Shown here piece by piece: positions 8,040 through 15,638 of a stretch of DNA of 47,714 bases. The translations under genes and the position numbers were made by a program. Source of the stretch: Candidatus Yanofskyibacteriota bacterium (lineage in GTDB: Bacteria > Patescibacteriota > Minisyncoccia > 2-02-FULL-40-12 > GWA2-44-9); NCBI GenBank assembly GCA_016181145.1, contig JACOZW010000051.1, positions 1 through 47,714 of the forward strand, given 5' to 3'. Below the pieces are notes generated by a model. That model was given only the letters and a program-made list of their open reading frames with translations. It searched no databases and was not told the DNA's origin. Each line of letters begins with the position of its first letter. The first letter of the stretch is position 1.

Positions 8040-8156
8040 ATGTTTAAAAATTTTATTAAATACATTCCAGGAGCTATACTTGGTTTCCTCCTAGTTACTA
8101 TAGCATTTTATCTAGCTAACGCCCTATACAACGCCTATCTCTCAGCCCTGCAATAA
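8040..8156 (+). CDS. Candidate 38-aa single-TM protein
   Basis: A short ORF missing from the track: Met, a basic N-terminus (FKNFIKYIPG), then one strong hydrophobic helix (AILGFLLVTIAFYLANALY). A terminator follows directly after the stop. CAGGA lies at a possible ribosome-binding distance, but a TATAAT also lies only 2 nt before the ATG, so transcript start and start codon are hard to reconcile. The composition is typical of small membrane proteins. No family is recognised. Confidence 0.45.
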   Translation: MFKNFIKYIPGAILGFLLVTIAFYLANALYNAYLSALQ

Positions 8157-8158
8157 TT

Positions 8159-8187
8159 ATTCCGCTATTTTAGGATAGCGGAATTTT
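8159..8187. terminator. Bidirectional terminator
   Basis: ATTCCGCTA-TTTTAGGA-TAGCGGAAT is flanked by T-rich sequence. It serves the 38-aa ORF on the plus strand and overlaps the rpiB stop on the minus strand. Confidence 0.85.
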
Positions 8188-8644
8188 AATTATTGGCTTC
8201 AATATCCTTTATTTCTTCCAGGCGACGCTCATATCTTTCTTCTTTGGCGTATTTAGCCTCGAGAAAAGCTTTAGCAATTTCTATGGCCTTATCTTCGCTT
8301 AGAAAATCAGACGATAAGGACAGCACATTCAAATTTTCATCATGAACCGAGGCTCTGGCCTGTTCCGGCTCTGATATCGTACCGGCACGGACACCATCTA
8401 TCTTATTGGCGGCTATATCAATACCAACACCCGAACCGCAGATTAAAACTCCCTTAGCACCATTGCCCTTCGACAAGCTCAGGGCGACTGCCTTTCCAAC
8501 GGCAGCCGCAAAGATCGGGTAATCATCGTCTTTATTATACTCAAAAGGACCCACATCTTCATAGTCAAACCCCCACTCGGTAAGTTTGGTTTTTAATTTC
8601 TCTTTGAGGGCAAATCCCCGATGATCACTTCCAAGATATATCAT
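8186..8644 (-). CDS. rpiB: Ribose-5-phosphate isomerase B with a repeat-derived insert
   Basis: Interconverts ribose-5-P and ribulose-5-P; 152 aa. RpiB motifs are GSDHRGFALKEKLK, DYPIFAAAVGKAV, and GVLICGSGVGIDIAANKIDGVRAG (active-site Cys in ICGSG). Between helix and strand it carries ALSLSKGNGAKG. The SLSKG part is encoded by CCTTCGACAAGCTCAGGG, a small interspersed repeat known from many bacterial genomes and common in CPR. The insert sits in a surface loop just before the catalytic strand, so the enzyme is probably still functional. The start codon overlaps the upstream stop (ATGA), which implies coupling to the 82-aa gene. Confidence 0.93.
   Translation of the reverse strand: MIYLGSDHRGFALKEKLKTKLTEWGFDYEDVGPFEYNKDDDYPIFAAAVGKAVALSLSKGNGAKGVLICGSGVGIDIAANKIDGVRAGTISEPEQARASVHDENLNVLSLSSDFLSEDKAIEIAKAFLEAKYAKEERYERRLEEIKDIEANN
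8466..8485 (-). repeat. SLSKG interspersed repeat inside rpiB
   Basis: CCCTTCGACAAGCTCAGGGC, an imperfect palindrome, is inserted in frame in rpiB and translated as LSLSKG. It is the only copy of this repeat that I saw in the window. Confidence 0.8.
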
Positions 8645-8889
8645 GGCAGATTAATTAGCTCTTTCTTAATACAGACTAACTCACGAAACCACTCTTGAGG
8701 AGAAAATTCTAAAATACGTTGAAAAACATTGCGATGAAGAGGAGGTACACCGGGCATATAAAATACGCAATCGCCTCGTGATTCATAACGTGGGTATAAT
8801 ACTGATGGAATAATCAAATACTGAAACGTCAATACTGCAATAACGATGCCAAGAAAGATGCCGATTGTTATTTTGCTTGATCTTCTCAT
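8641..8889 (-). CDS. Small membrane-anchored protein, unknown
   Basis: 82 aa. MRRSSK precedes one TM helix (ITIGIFLGIVIAVLTFQYLII), followed by an extracytoplasmic tail with two cysteines (RGDCVFYMPG and LVCIKKE) that could form a disulfide. It overlaps trxB upstream (ATGA) and rpiB downstream (ATGA), so the three genes form a tightly coupled operon. The two-Cys tail beside a thioredoxin reductase gene hints at a redox link, but no family is recognised. Confidence 0.7.
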   Translation of the reverse strand: MRRSSKITIGIFLGIVIAVLTFQYLIIPSVLYPRYESRGDCVFYMPGVPPLHRNVFQRILEFSPQEWFRELVCIKKELINLP

Positions 8890-9806
8890 TTTAGCTTATT
8901 TAAATATTGCACCACACTCAGCGTTGCCGTACATCCTTGACCGGCAGCGATGACTATCTGCTTGAAGGGTACATCAGAGACATCGCCCGCCGCATACAAT
9001 CCAGGGATATTAGTTTCGCACCTAGCGTTAACTTTAATCTCCCCGAATGGATTTTTTTCAACATTATCAGGAACAATATTAGAATTGGGAACCATTCCTA
9101 TGTGAACGAAAATACCGTCAACTTTAATTTCATGTTCCGCATTAGCCTTGTCTATATATTTTAAGCCATTTACAAACTTGTCTCCGACGACCCCCTTAGT
9201 GGCAACTTCATAAATTATTTCTACCTTATCTTTAGGATAAGAAGTAAGTTTTTTTATTAAGACGTCATCGCCCTTAAAGGTGGCGTTCTTATTGATGACA
9301 TAAACCTTCTTGCAGATATCAACGCCCATCAGAGCTGACTCCAGAGCCGAATTACCACCTCCGACAACGGCAACGGTCTTGCCGCCGAACAAAGGCATAT
9401 CACAAGTCGAACAATAACTTACGCCCTTATTGCGATATTCTTTCTCGCCGGTAACACCAAGCTCTCTCGGATGAACACCAGTAGCAACTATAACAGCTTT
9501 GGCCATATAATTATTTCCTTTTTGAGTAGCAACCAAAAAAGTCTCATCTGCCTGTTTAGTTATTTTGCTGACCTCGACACCCTCCTCGATATCAACCTTA
9601 TAATGCTCAAGGTGCTTCCTAAATTTATCGGTCAAAGTAATGCCGTCAGTCATACCATCTCCCGGCCAATTGCCTATCTCTCCTGAAGTTATAACCTCGC
9701 CTCCAAAATCTTTGGTTATTATTTTTAAATTAAGACCCCTTCGGATACCATATATACCGGCCGTTGTTGCAGCAGCGGAACCGCCGATGATTAATAGATC
9801 GAACAT
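8886..9806 (-). CDS. trxB: Thioredoxin reductase
   Basis: FAD/NADPH flavoprotein that reduces thioredoxin or glutaredoxin-like partners; 306 aa, normal length. The FAD-binding start is IIGGSAAATTAGIYGIRRG, slightly unusual because the common GGGPAG is GGSAAA. The redox centre is C132-STC-C135. The NADPH motif is VAVVGGGNSALESA, and the C-terminal FAD motif is GLYAAGDVSD. It heads an operon with the 82-aa membrane protein and rpiB. No thioredoxin gene is in the window; the two glutaredoxin-like proteins and the Msr enzymes are possible partners. There is no SD before the ATG. Confidence 0.94.
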   Translation of the reverse strand: MFDLLIIGGSAAATTAGIYGIRRGLNLKIITKDFGGEVITSGEIGNWPGDGMTDGITLTDKFRKHLEHYKVDIEEGVEVSKITKQADETFLVATQKGNNYMAKAVIVATGVHPRELGVTGEKEYRNKGVSYCSTCDMPLFGGKTVAVVGGGNSALESALMGVDICKKVYVINKNATFKGDDVLIKKLTSYPKDKVEIIYEVATKGVVGDKFVNGLKYIDKANAEHEIKVDGIFVHIGMVPNSNIVPDNVEKNPFGEIKVNARCETNIPGLYAAGDVSDVPFKQIVIAAGQGCTATLSVVQYLNKLK

Positions 9807-9829
9807 TAATAAGAAGTACTAAGGGGCTA

Positions 9830-9900
9830 GTATTAAGTATTGAGGATAAGAAATTCCATAATACTTAATACTTAATACTTAATACTGGATTCTAGATTCT
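9830..9900. repeat. AT-rich TTAAGTATT inverted repeat
   Basis: AGTATTAAGTATT on one side and repeated ATACTTAAT units on the other form an AT-rich hairpin, followed by a TTCTAGATTCTAG direct repeat. It lies between the divergent trxB and GT2 genes. Related units recur at 18363-18420. Confidence 0.65.
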
Positions 9901-9915
9901 AGCTAAATTATAGTA

Positions 9916-9921
9916 TATCAT
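9916..9921 (+). promoter_or_regulatory. -10 box of the GT2 gene, leaderless position
   Basis: TATCAT ends 6 nt before the ATG, so transcription would start at or next to the start codon. No clear -35 box is seen. Confidence 0.45.
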
Positions 9922-9927
9922 AAAAGT

Positions 9928-10644
9928 ATGGACAAAATACAACTCAGTATCGTTCTTCCCGCCCATAATGAAGCCGAAAATCTACCAAAGCTAGTAGGAG
10001 AGATAAACTCATATATGAACACTTCGGGCTGGGACTACGAGATTGTAATAGTTAACGATGGGAGCACGGATAACACTGGGAATATACTAGAATCTCTTCA
10101 AAAATCAGACAATCACATAAAAGCTATCCATCATCCGAAAAACCGTGGGTACGGTGCGGCATTGAGAAGCGGTTTTTCCGCCGCAACCAAAGAATGGATA
10201 TTTTTGACCGACTCTGATCTTCAATTCAATATAAAGGAGCTATCCAGACTGGCTGAACACACCGACAAATATGACATGGTTATCGGATATCGAAAAAATC
10301 GCCGGGACCATTTCATCCGAAAAGTAAATGCAGCAATTTTCAATCTGGCCGTAGACCTGCTTTTCGGCCTCTGGATAAGAGATATAGACTGCGCCTTTAA
10401 ATTAATGCGCCGGGAAATCACCGATAAGGCTAATCTCGAATCAAACGGGGCGCTGATCAGTACCGAACTACTAGTCAGGGCGAAGAGGTTAGGTTATAAA
10501 ATAAAACAGGTACCGGTTACCCACTATCCCCGCTTATCCGGCCAGTCAAGCGGAGGAAATATTAAAGTTATACTGAGGGCAGTAAAAGAGATCATGCTTT
10601 TCCGTATTACCGGCCGGACAATTTCGGGACCCAAACACAGCTAA
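9928..10644 (+). CDS. GT2 glycosyltransferase, polyprenyl-phosphate-mannose synthase-like
   Basis: 238-aa single-domain GT-A enzyme of the dolichol-phosphate mannose synthase group. It transfers a sugar from a nucleotide donor to a polyprenyl phosphate on the inner membrane face. Motifs are SIVLPAHNEAENLPKLV at the N-terminus, IVNDGSTDNT, NRGYGAALRSGF, the metal-binding DSDLQF, and the late motif IRDIDCAFKLMRR. No C-terminal TM domain is present. A PMT-type mannosyltransferase, which needs exactly this lipid-linked donor, lies 1.7 kb away, so a role as mannosyl donor synthase is likely. The -10 box is 6 nt from the ATG and there is no SD. Confidence 0.9.
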   Translation: MDKIQLSIVLPAHNEAENLPKLVGEINSYMNTSGWDYEIVIVNDGSTDNTGNILESLQKSDNHIKAIHHPKNRGYGAALRSGFSAATKEWIFLTDSDLQFNIKELSRLAEHTDKYDMVIGYRKNRRDHFIRKVNAAIFNLAVDLLFGLWIRDIDCAFKLMRREITDKANLESNGALISTELLVRAKRLGYKIKQVPVTHYPRLSGQSSGGNIKVILRAVKEIMLFRITGRTISGPKHS

Positions 10645-12302
10645 TTGAATTGTCTGGTGTCATAGATCCGATAATTATCATTACGGAATATCAGCGGAAA
10701 ATGCTCCGAAAAGTATTTTTCATTTGCATTAAGGTCATTTATTTCCGTCGGACCAATTACAACATAACTGATATTATATTTTTTCAAAAGCTCACTAACA
10801 TCCACGCCTAGATACATTTCCCTCATATCAGCCTCTCTCGAAGAGTAGTTAAAACCAAAATTCCACGCCCAAGCTGTATAACCCATTAGTATTGGCCTTA
10901 AACCCCAGACCATTACAAAATGATTATGAGATGGGGCGGTAAGAAAAACAGCCAGGGAGTCTGTTTTTTCTCTTATTTCAAGACCAAGATTTATATCATC
11001 TGTACTCGTCATCATAAAATCATGTTTATCAACTTGGACTAGTCTCGTAAGCTCGGTAATCCCCGTAAGAGTTAGGATTAGAAATAATAATATTGCCATA
11101 ACCCTAAATATAAAATTCCTCTTGGCCCAAATACTAGCCAAAGCCATCGATACCGGCGCTGACAATATTAAATAAGACCACCAAAAAATTTTAGAATTGT
11201 CCCAGGCTATCGGCTGGAGAAGATACAGGTTTCCAACCGTAAAAATCATAAATGCGGAAATATATACCGCCCACCCTGAATAATTGATACTATTTCTCCA
11301 AAAATACAGACCTAAAATAGCCATGGGTAGCATAATCCCCCACAATAACGACCACATTTTAACCCAGTCAAAAAAATCACCTTTTACTGTATAGCCAGGG
11401 TTCCATTTTACAAATGAATTGTTTTCAATCCCGCCCCATATAAAAGTCAGATAAAGGACAGATGAAATTATTCCCGCAATCAGAACAAAATGCCAGAGAA
11501 TCCTCCATTTACTAAAGCTAAATAGACAAATTAAACCGGTGATTAGGAATACCGCCATAAAGCTGTGCGGATGGGCTATTGGGAGAACACCGGCTAGAAT
11601 TCCTGAAATTACTAATATCTTAGTTTTAATACTTTCGGCAAGATTATCTCTTAAAATCACATAGAGGACGCCGACTATAGCCCAGACGCCCAAAGTAACA
11701 CCGATAAGAAATGAGCGCTGTGGTATTAAAAGCCCTACTGCCATATTACCGGCGAACCACTGATAAATATCATATCGGCCGTAATCTATCGGCGGATATT
11801 TCAAAAATTCAAATGAAGGATTCCGCCACAATTCTTTCAAGAAATTAACAAATCCCGTTCCGGCAGAAAGAAAAAAAATAAAAACCGAAAGAACAGAAAG
11901 TTTTTTTGATTTAACCAGAAGGTAAAACAATAAATAAAGTCCAACCAATAGAGAAAAGGTTAAGAATATGGATGGCAATACGAAGGCATGCTTGAGCGGC
12001 ATTCCCAGCTTCATAAGCATGCCTGATATCAGATTTGTTAAGAATGGATAGGTAAATTTACCTCCGGCATACAGCGGATGGTAAGCGAACCAATCCTGGA
12101 GGCTTTTAAAGGCAAAGGTATTAGCTATTGAAATGTGTAAAGACCAATCGCTCCAAACATTAACATGACCGGCATACAAACCATCCGGCTTAAAATCCAA
12201 AATTTTCCAGAATACTATTGAAAAATAAGAACCAAGAGTTAAAATTAGAAATAGCAGATACCTGAAATGAGCCCTGATTGTTTTTGATAATAATTCAAAC
12301 AT
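10641..12302 (-). CDS. Polytopic membrane protein, probable GT-C glycosyltransferase
   Basis: About 553 aa from the ATG at 12302 (MFELLSKTIRAHF); the track start lies 17 codons upstream inside the divergent gene. It has around ten hydrophobic helices. A first luminal loop contains WSDWSLHISIANTF, and LLIPQRSFLIGVTLG is typical of large uncharacterised GT-C-like membrane proteins. The C-terminal soluble part (from about 500: YLGVDVSELLKKYNISYVVI) resembles the small periplasmic domains of such enzymes. Linkage to GT2 and PMT genes supports a role in surface glycan assembly. The exact reaction is not known. Its 3' end overlaps the GT2 stop region by 4 nt, convergently. Confidence 0.8.
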   Translation of the reverse strand: MFELLSKTIRAHFRYLLFLILTLGSYFSIVFWKILDFKPDGLYAGHVNVWSDWSLHISIANTFAFKSLQDWFAYHPLYAGGKFTYPFLTNLISGMLMKLGMPLKHAFVLPSIFLTFSLLVGLYLLFYLLVKSKKLSVLSVFIFFLSAGTGFVNFLKELWRNPSFEFLKYPPIDYGRYDIYQWFAGNMAVGLLIPQRSFLIGVTLGVWAIVGVLYVILRDNLAESIKTKILVISGILAGVLPIAHPHSFMAVFLITGLICLFSFSKWRILWHFVLIAGIISSVLYLTFIWGGIENNSFVKWNPGYTVKGDFFDWVKMWSLLWGIMLPMAILGLYFWRNSINYSGWAVYISAFMIFTVGNLYLLQPIAWDNSKIFWWSYLILSAPVSMALASIWAKRNFIFRVMAILLFLILTLTGITELTRLVQVDKHDFMMTSTDDINLGLEIREKTDSLAVFLTAPSHNHFVMVWGLRPILMGYTAWAWNFGFNYSSREADMREMYLGVDVSELLKKYNISYVVIGPTEINDLNANEKYFSEHFPLIFRNDNYRIYDTRQFN

Positions 12303-13731
12303 GAGAATAACGAATAATAAATTATACCTAATAATTATCCTCGCTTCTAGCATTTTAGTTCATTTTCTTTTTTTCGGACACCCTAACCAGGTTGTTTTTG
12401 ATGAAGTATGGTATGGAAGACACGTTAATGACTATATCAACAAAACCTTTCATTTTGACGGTCATCCCCCTCTTGGACGAATGACCATTGCCGGATTTGC
12501 AAAAGTTATGGACTATAAACCGGCCAATTCCTTCACTAATATCAGCGAGCAGTTCAATGACAAACAATATCTTATCTTACGATTTTTGCCGACCTTAGCT
12601 GGTGCCATTTTACCGCTTATAATTTATCTGATAATCCGTGAATTGGGACTGACTCCCTTTGCCGCATTTGCCGGAAGCATGTTAATGGTATTTGAGAATA
12701 GTTTTGTCGCTCAATCGCGCCTGCTATTGATGGATTCGTCTTTGATTCTATACGAGTTTACTTCTCTATTTTTCTATCTGCGCTATCGCAATCACAAGAA
12801 AATTTATATGCTGTTTCTGGCTGGTATATTCTCCGGCTTAGCCTTTGCGGTTAAATGGGTCGGCCTGTCTTTTGTTGCTCTTCCCGTCTTATTTGAGGGA
12901 CTCAACATGTTATCCGAAATGAAGAGAAAAGGAATATCAGTATTAAAATCATCAAAAGTATGGCTTACTTTCACGGCGCTGATTATCATTCCTTTTGCTG
13001 TGTATTTCTCGGCCGTAACCGCTTATTCCCTGATTTTAAATAAATCCGGCACAGGCGATGCCTTTATGAGTGCGGGTTACCAGAAGACATTACAAGGCAA
13101 TAATTACCAGAATGATCCAAGCCTTAAAACGCCAAGCATGTTCAGCAAGTTCACTGAGCTAAACAGGCAGATGTATGCAGTCAACCAAGCATTCACTGAG
13201 CTAAACAGGCAGATGTATGCAGTCAACCAAGCATTGACTGCCAGCCACCCCTATGCAAGCGGCTGGTATACCTGGCCCTTGATGCTCAGGCCTATTTATT
13301 ATTGGGTTAGCGGCAACGCCAGAATATACTTCATTGGCAATCCTGTAATTTGGTGGTCTGCAACCATAGCAGTATTGTATGGTCTGCGAATCATTATTTA
13401 TAACCTATGGCTAAAATTAAGAAGATATGACATATCGCCATCGCTTTCATCCGATAATATATCTGTACTTCTTGCAGGATACGCCCTCAATATGCTTCCT
13501 TTTATGGGCGTAAAGCGTGTCATGTTTCTTTATCATTATTTCGCCGCCTATATTTTTGCAGTACTTCTACTTGTTTATTTTATATCGCAACAAAAAAGCT
13601 CCAAACAAATCTTTGGAGCTTTACTCACAGTAAGCATTGTGGCTTTCATATTCTTCGCACCGCTGACCTATGGCCTCAACCTATCACCAAAAGCCTATGA
13701 GCTAAGGGTATGGTTTAGCTCGTGGAGGTAG
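12301..13731 (+). CDS. Protein O-mannosyltransferase (PMT, GT39)
   Basis: 476-aa multi-pass GT-C enzyme of the dolichyl-phosphate-mannose protein mannosyltransferase family. It transfers mannose from a polyprenyl-phosphate carrier to Ser/Thr of exported proteins. The catalytic Asp-Glu pair is D34-E35 in VVFDEVWYGR, followed by the luminal motif FDGHPPLGRM. SRLLLMDSSLILYEF is the second hallmark. The later loop around 265-325 contains a perfect 42-bp tandem duplication (14 codons, TELNRQMYAVNQA twice). The C-terminal TM block ends at FSSWR. The protein is shorter than eukaryotic PMTs and lacks a MIR domain. The start codon shares the CATG palindrome with the divergent gene. Confidence 0.9.
   Translation: MRITNNKLYLIIILASSILVHFLFFGHPNQVVFDEVWYGRHVNDYINKTFHFDGHPPLGRMTIAGFAKVMDYKPANSFTNISEQFNDKQYLILRFLPTLAGAILPLIIYLIIRELGLTPFAAFAGSMLMVFENSFVAQSRLLLMDSSLILYEFTSLFFYLRYRNHKKIYMLFLAGIFSGLAFAVKWVGLSFVALPVLFEGLNMLSEMKRKGISVLKSSKVWLTFTALIIIPFAVYFSAVTAYSLILNKSGTGDAFMSAGYQKTLQGNNYQNDPSLKTPSMFSKFTELNRQMYAVNQAFTELNRQMYAVNQALTASHPYASGWYTWPLMLRPIYYWVSGNARIYFIGNPVIWWSATIAVLYGLRIIIYNLWLKLRRYDISPSLSSDNISVLLAGYALNMLPFMGVKRVMFLYHYFAAYIFAVLLLVYFISQQKSSKQIFGALLTVSIVAFIFFAPLTYGLNLSPKAYELRVWFSSWR
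13151..13234 (+). repeat. Perfect 2 x 42-bp tandem duplication in the PMT gene
   Basis: Units 13151-13192 and 13193-13234 are identical (TCACTGAGCTAAACAGGCAG...) and in frame. The exactness implies a recent event or an assembly artefact. Confidence 0.95.
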
Positions 13732-13750
13732 TCGCTCAGATCACTAATTT

Positions 13751-14365
13751 TTATTCTAGCTCAAACTTCCTAGCTCTCTGGTACAATTCCTCTATCTTAT
13801 CCCAATTGAGATTGTCGAAAAATGCCTTAATGTAGGTTGCCCTGTCGGAGCCGGTATCAATGAAATAAGAGTGCTCGTAAACATCCATGCATAAAACAGG
13901 AACCGCTCCCCAAATTCCTCCATGATTCTGAGCATCACAGGTAAAAATACGCAACTCCTTTTCATGCATATCCCAGGCCAATACTGCCCAGCCCCTAGCT
14001 GACATTCCACAGGCAGAGAAATAATTTTTAAAATTATCAAAAGATCCGTACTTTTCGGCTAGTTTAGTCGCTATCTCGCCTCTTGGCACCCCGTCCCCGC
14101 CCATAACCGCAAAATAGTTCTCGTGCAGATAAACTCCGTTGTTAGCAAAAGATTCGCCATTCTTTAGAGATCTCAACTCACTGTAGATTTGATTACCCTC
14201 TGCTTTTCCGCTTTTTGCTATAGGCCCAAGTTTATCCTTAATATCGTTTGATTTATCGACATAGCCCTTGTATAGCTTCCCATGATGAATCTCTATAGTC
14301 TTTTCTGAAATGCCCTTCAATAATCCCGCCCCATACGGTAATTCCTTGAATTGTTTCTTTGGCAT
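13751..14365 (-). CDS. sod: Iron/manganese superoxide dismutase
   Basis: Converts superoxide to oxygen and hydrogen peroxide; about 204 aa from the chosen start MPKKQFKELPYG (the track start adds 9 unlikely residues). Metal ligands are visible: His in IEIHHGKLYKGY, His in GVYLHENYFAVMGG, and the Asp/His pair in CMDVYEHSYFIDTG. ARGWAVLAWD matches the family core. NHGGIWGAVPVL replaces the usual sequence before the DVWEHAY motif, so metal preference cannot be decided. No signal peptide, so it is cytoplasmic. It is convergent with PMT, 19 nt apart. Confidence 0.92.
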   Translation of the reverse strand: MPKKQFKELPYGAGLLKGISEKTIEIHHGKLYKGYVDKSNDIKDKLGPIAKSGKAEGNQIYSELRSLKNGESFANNGVYLHENYFAVMGGDGVPRGEIATKLAEKYGSFDNFKNYFSACGMSARGWAVLAWDMHEKELRIFTCDAQNHGGIWGAVPVLCMDVYEHSYFIDTGSDRATYIKAFFDNLNWDKIEELYQRARKFELE

Positions 14366-14384
14366 GGTATTAATGTAAAATGCA

Positions 14385-14466
14385 AATATCAAAATGGAAA
14401 ATTATAATTCAAAATCTTAAAATTTTATAATTTTACACTGTCATTTTGCACTTTGATTTTTAAATT
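14385..14466. repeat. AT-rich inverted repeat
   Basis: TGTAAAATGCAAATATCAAAATGG on one side and CATTTTGCACTTTGATTTTTA on the other, with AAAATTATAA-type cores, give a long AT hairpin upstream of sod and downstream of the glutaredoxin gene. Confidence 0.6.
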
Positions 14467-14467
14467 T

Positions 14468-14707
14468 TCAATTTTTTATATCGAGCAGTTCATCTATCTT
14501 CCCCTTATCAAATCCAACTACGATCTTACCGCCTATATCAAGAACCGGAACTCCCATCTGACCGCTTATTTTTATCATTTCTTCCTGCGCCTTCATATCT
14601 TCGGCGACATTAAAATTTTCAAAAGCAACTCCTTTTTCATCTAGATATGCCTTGGCCTTTTTACACCAGGGACATGTGGGGGTTGAGTATATTTTTACGG
14701 TAGTCAT
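14468..14707 (-). CDS. Glutaredoxin-like protein (CPWC)
   Basis: 79 aa from MTTVKIYSTPTCPWC; the track adds 37 residues upstream that do not fit the family. The redox site is C12-PWC15, with the cis-Pro motif MGVPVLDIGGK and the C-terminal VGFDKGKIDELL. It belongs to the NrdH/Grx-type thioredoxin fold. It may serve as a small electron carrier from TrxB or assist ribonucleotide reductase or Msr. A second paralogue is at 36512. Adjacent to sod. Confidence 0.9.
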   Translation of the reverse strand: MTTVKIYSTPTCPWCKKAKAYLDEKGVAFENFNVAEDMKAQEEMIKISGQMGVPVLDIGGKIVVGFDKGKIDELLDIKN

Positions 14708-14758
14708 ATGACATAATATTATCATAGGAATAGGAAAACATAAAGAGAATGGCCAGAC

Positions 14759-14787
14759 TTGCAAAAAAGCTAAAAATAGTGTAGTAT
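14759..14787 (+). promoter_or_regulatory. Promoter of the secreted 258-aa gene
   Basis: TTGCAA, 17-nt spacer, TAGTAT; the start codon with its strong SD follows about 34 nt downstream. Confidence 0.6.
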
Positions 14788-14820
14788 ATTCCTTATTCTT
14801 TGACAGTAGGAGGATCACTA

Positions 14821-15597
14821 GTGGTTTTCATCGTCCTCTTTGTATTCATGCTCGTTTTTCCTGGCCATATCTACGCCCAGAATCTATCTCCCCAGCAGAT
14901 AATGAACCTTGCCATAGATCAGTTGCGGGAAGATGAACAATTGAAAAAGGGTTTAGTTTACGAGAAAAGATATCTAGAAGAAGATATCGAGTATAAAAAC
15001 GGCAAGCTATCAGTAAAGAAAAAGGTCAATGAAGAGCTTTACGAAGTATATGAAGACCAGGGAACTTGGCTGGAGAAGCTAAAGGAGAAGAACGGTAAAC
15101 CCGTAAGTGCCCAAGATAAACTGGGTCCTAAAATGGCTGATCAGAGACCTGTCATCGAGGAAATCCTCGGCAAACCCAGATACAATTATGGCTTTAATGG
15201 TTACAGTAGCATTCAGGAAAGAGAAGTTTATTCAATAAGCTTTGAGCCCCGGCGTACAGAATTCCAACCAGAACCAGAACCAGGTGCCTCCATCGAAGCC
15301 CAGGTAACAAACGAAATTCTGAACAACCTGAGCGGCATAATTTACATCAGTACAGATAATTTTTCTATACTGAGAATAGAGGCTCACTTAACGAATAGGA
15401 CTCCGCTAAGAATCAAGGCGGTAGGTAAAGTCTATATCTTTGATACGACTCTGGAAAAAATGGATGTGGGTGGAATAACAGTAAATCATAAGGTAGAAAT
15501 ACTGGGCAAAGGAGCGAAATTTAATATATTTATTATGGAGTTAGGCAGTCAGTTCAAGAGAGTAACCATAAAATATGAGAATTATAGGTTAAAATAA
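14821..15597 (+). CDS. Exported protein of unknown function
   Basis: About 258 aa. I place the start at GTG 14821, not at the track's TTG 14800, because AGGAGG lies 7 nt before the GTG and inside the longer version. The N-terminus is then a clean signal peptide (VVFIVLFVFMLVF...) with likely cleavage after HIYA. The mature part is charged and beta-rich in the C-terminal half (LSGIIYISTDNFSILRIEA, IKAVGKVYIFD). It looks like a LolA/outer-membrane-lipoprotein carrier type fold, but no motif proves this. A Pro/Glu stretch (EFQPEPEPGAS) separates the halves. A terminator follows. Confidence 0.82.
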   Translation: MVFIVLFVFMLVFPGHIYAQNLSPQQIMNLAIDQLREDEQLKKGLVYEKRYLEEDIEYKNGKLSVKKKVNEELYEVYEDQGTWLEKLKEKNGKPVSAQDKLGPKMADQRPVIEEILGKPRYNYGFNGYSSIQEREVYSISFEPRRTEFQPEPEPGASIEAQVTNEILNNLSGIIYISTDNFSILRIEAHLTNRTPLRIKAVGKVYIFDTTLEKMDVGGITVNHKVEILGKGAKFNIFIMELGSQFKRVTIKYENYRLK

Positions 15598-15603
15598 ATT
15601 CCT

Positions 15604-15625
15604 GATCCCGCCATGGCGGGATTTT
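15604..15625 (+). terminator. Rho-independent terminator
   Basis: GATCCCGCC-ATG-GCGGGATTTT lies between the exported-protein gene and tgt. Confidence 0.85.
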
Positions 15626-15638
15626 CAATAAAATTTGT

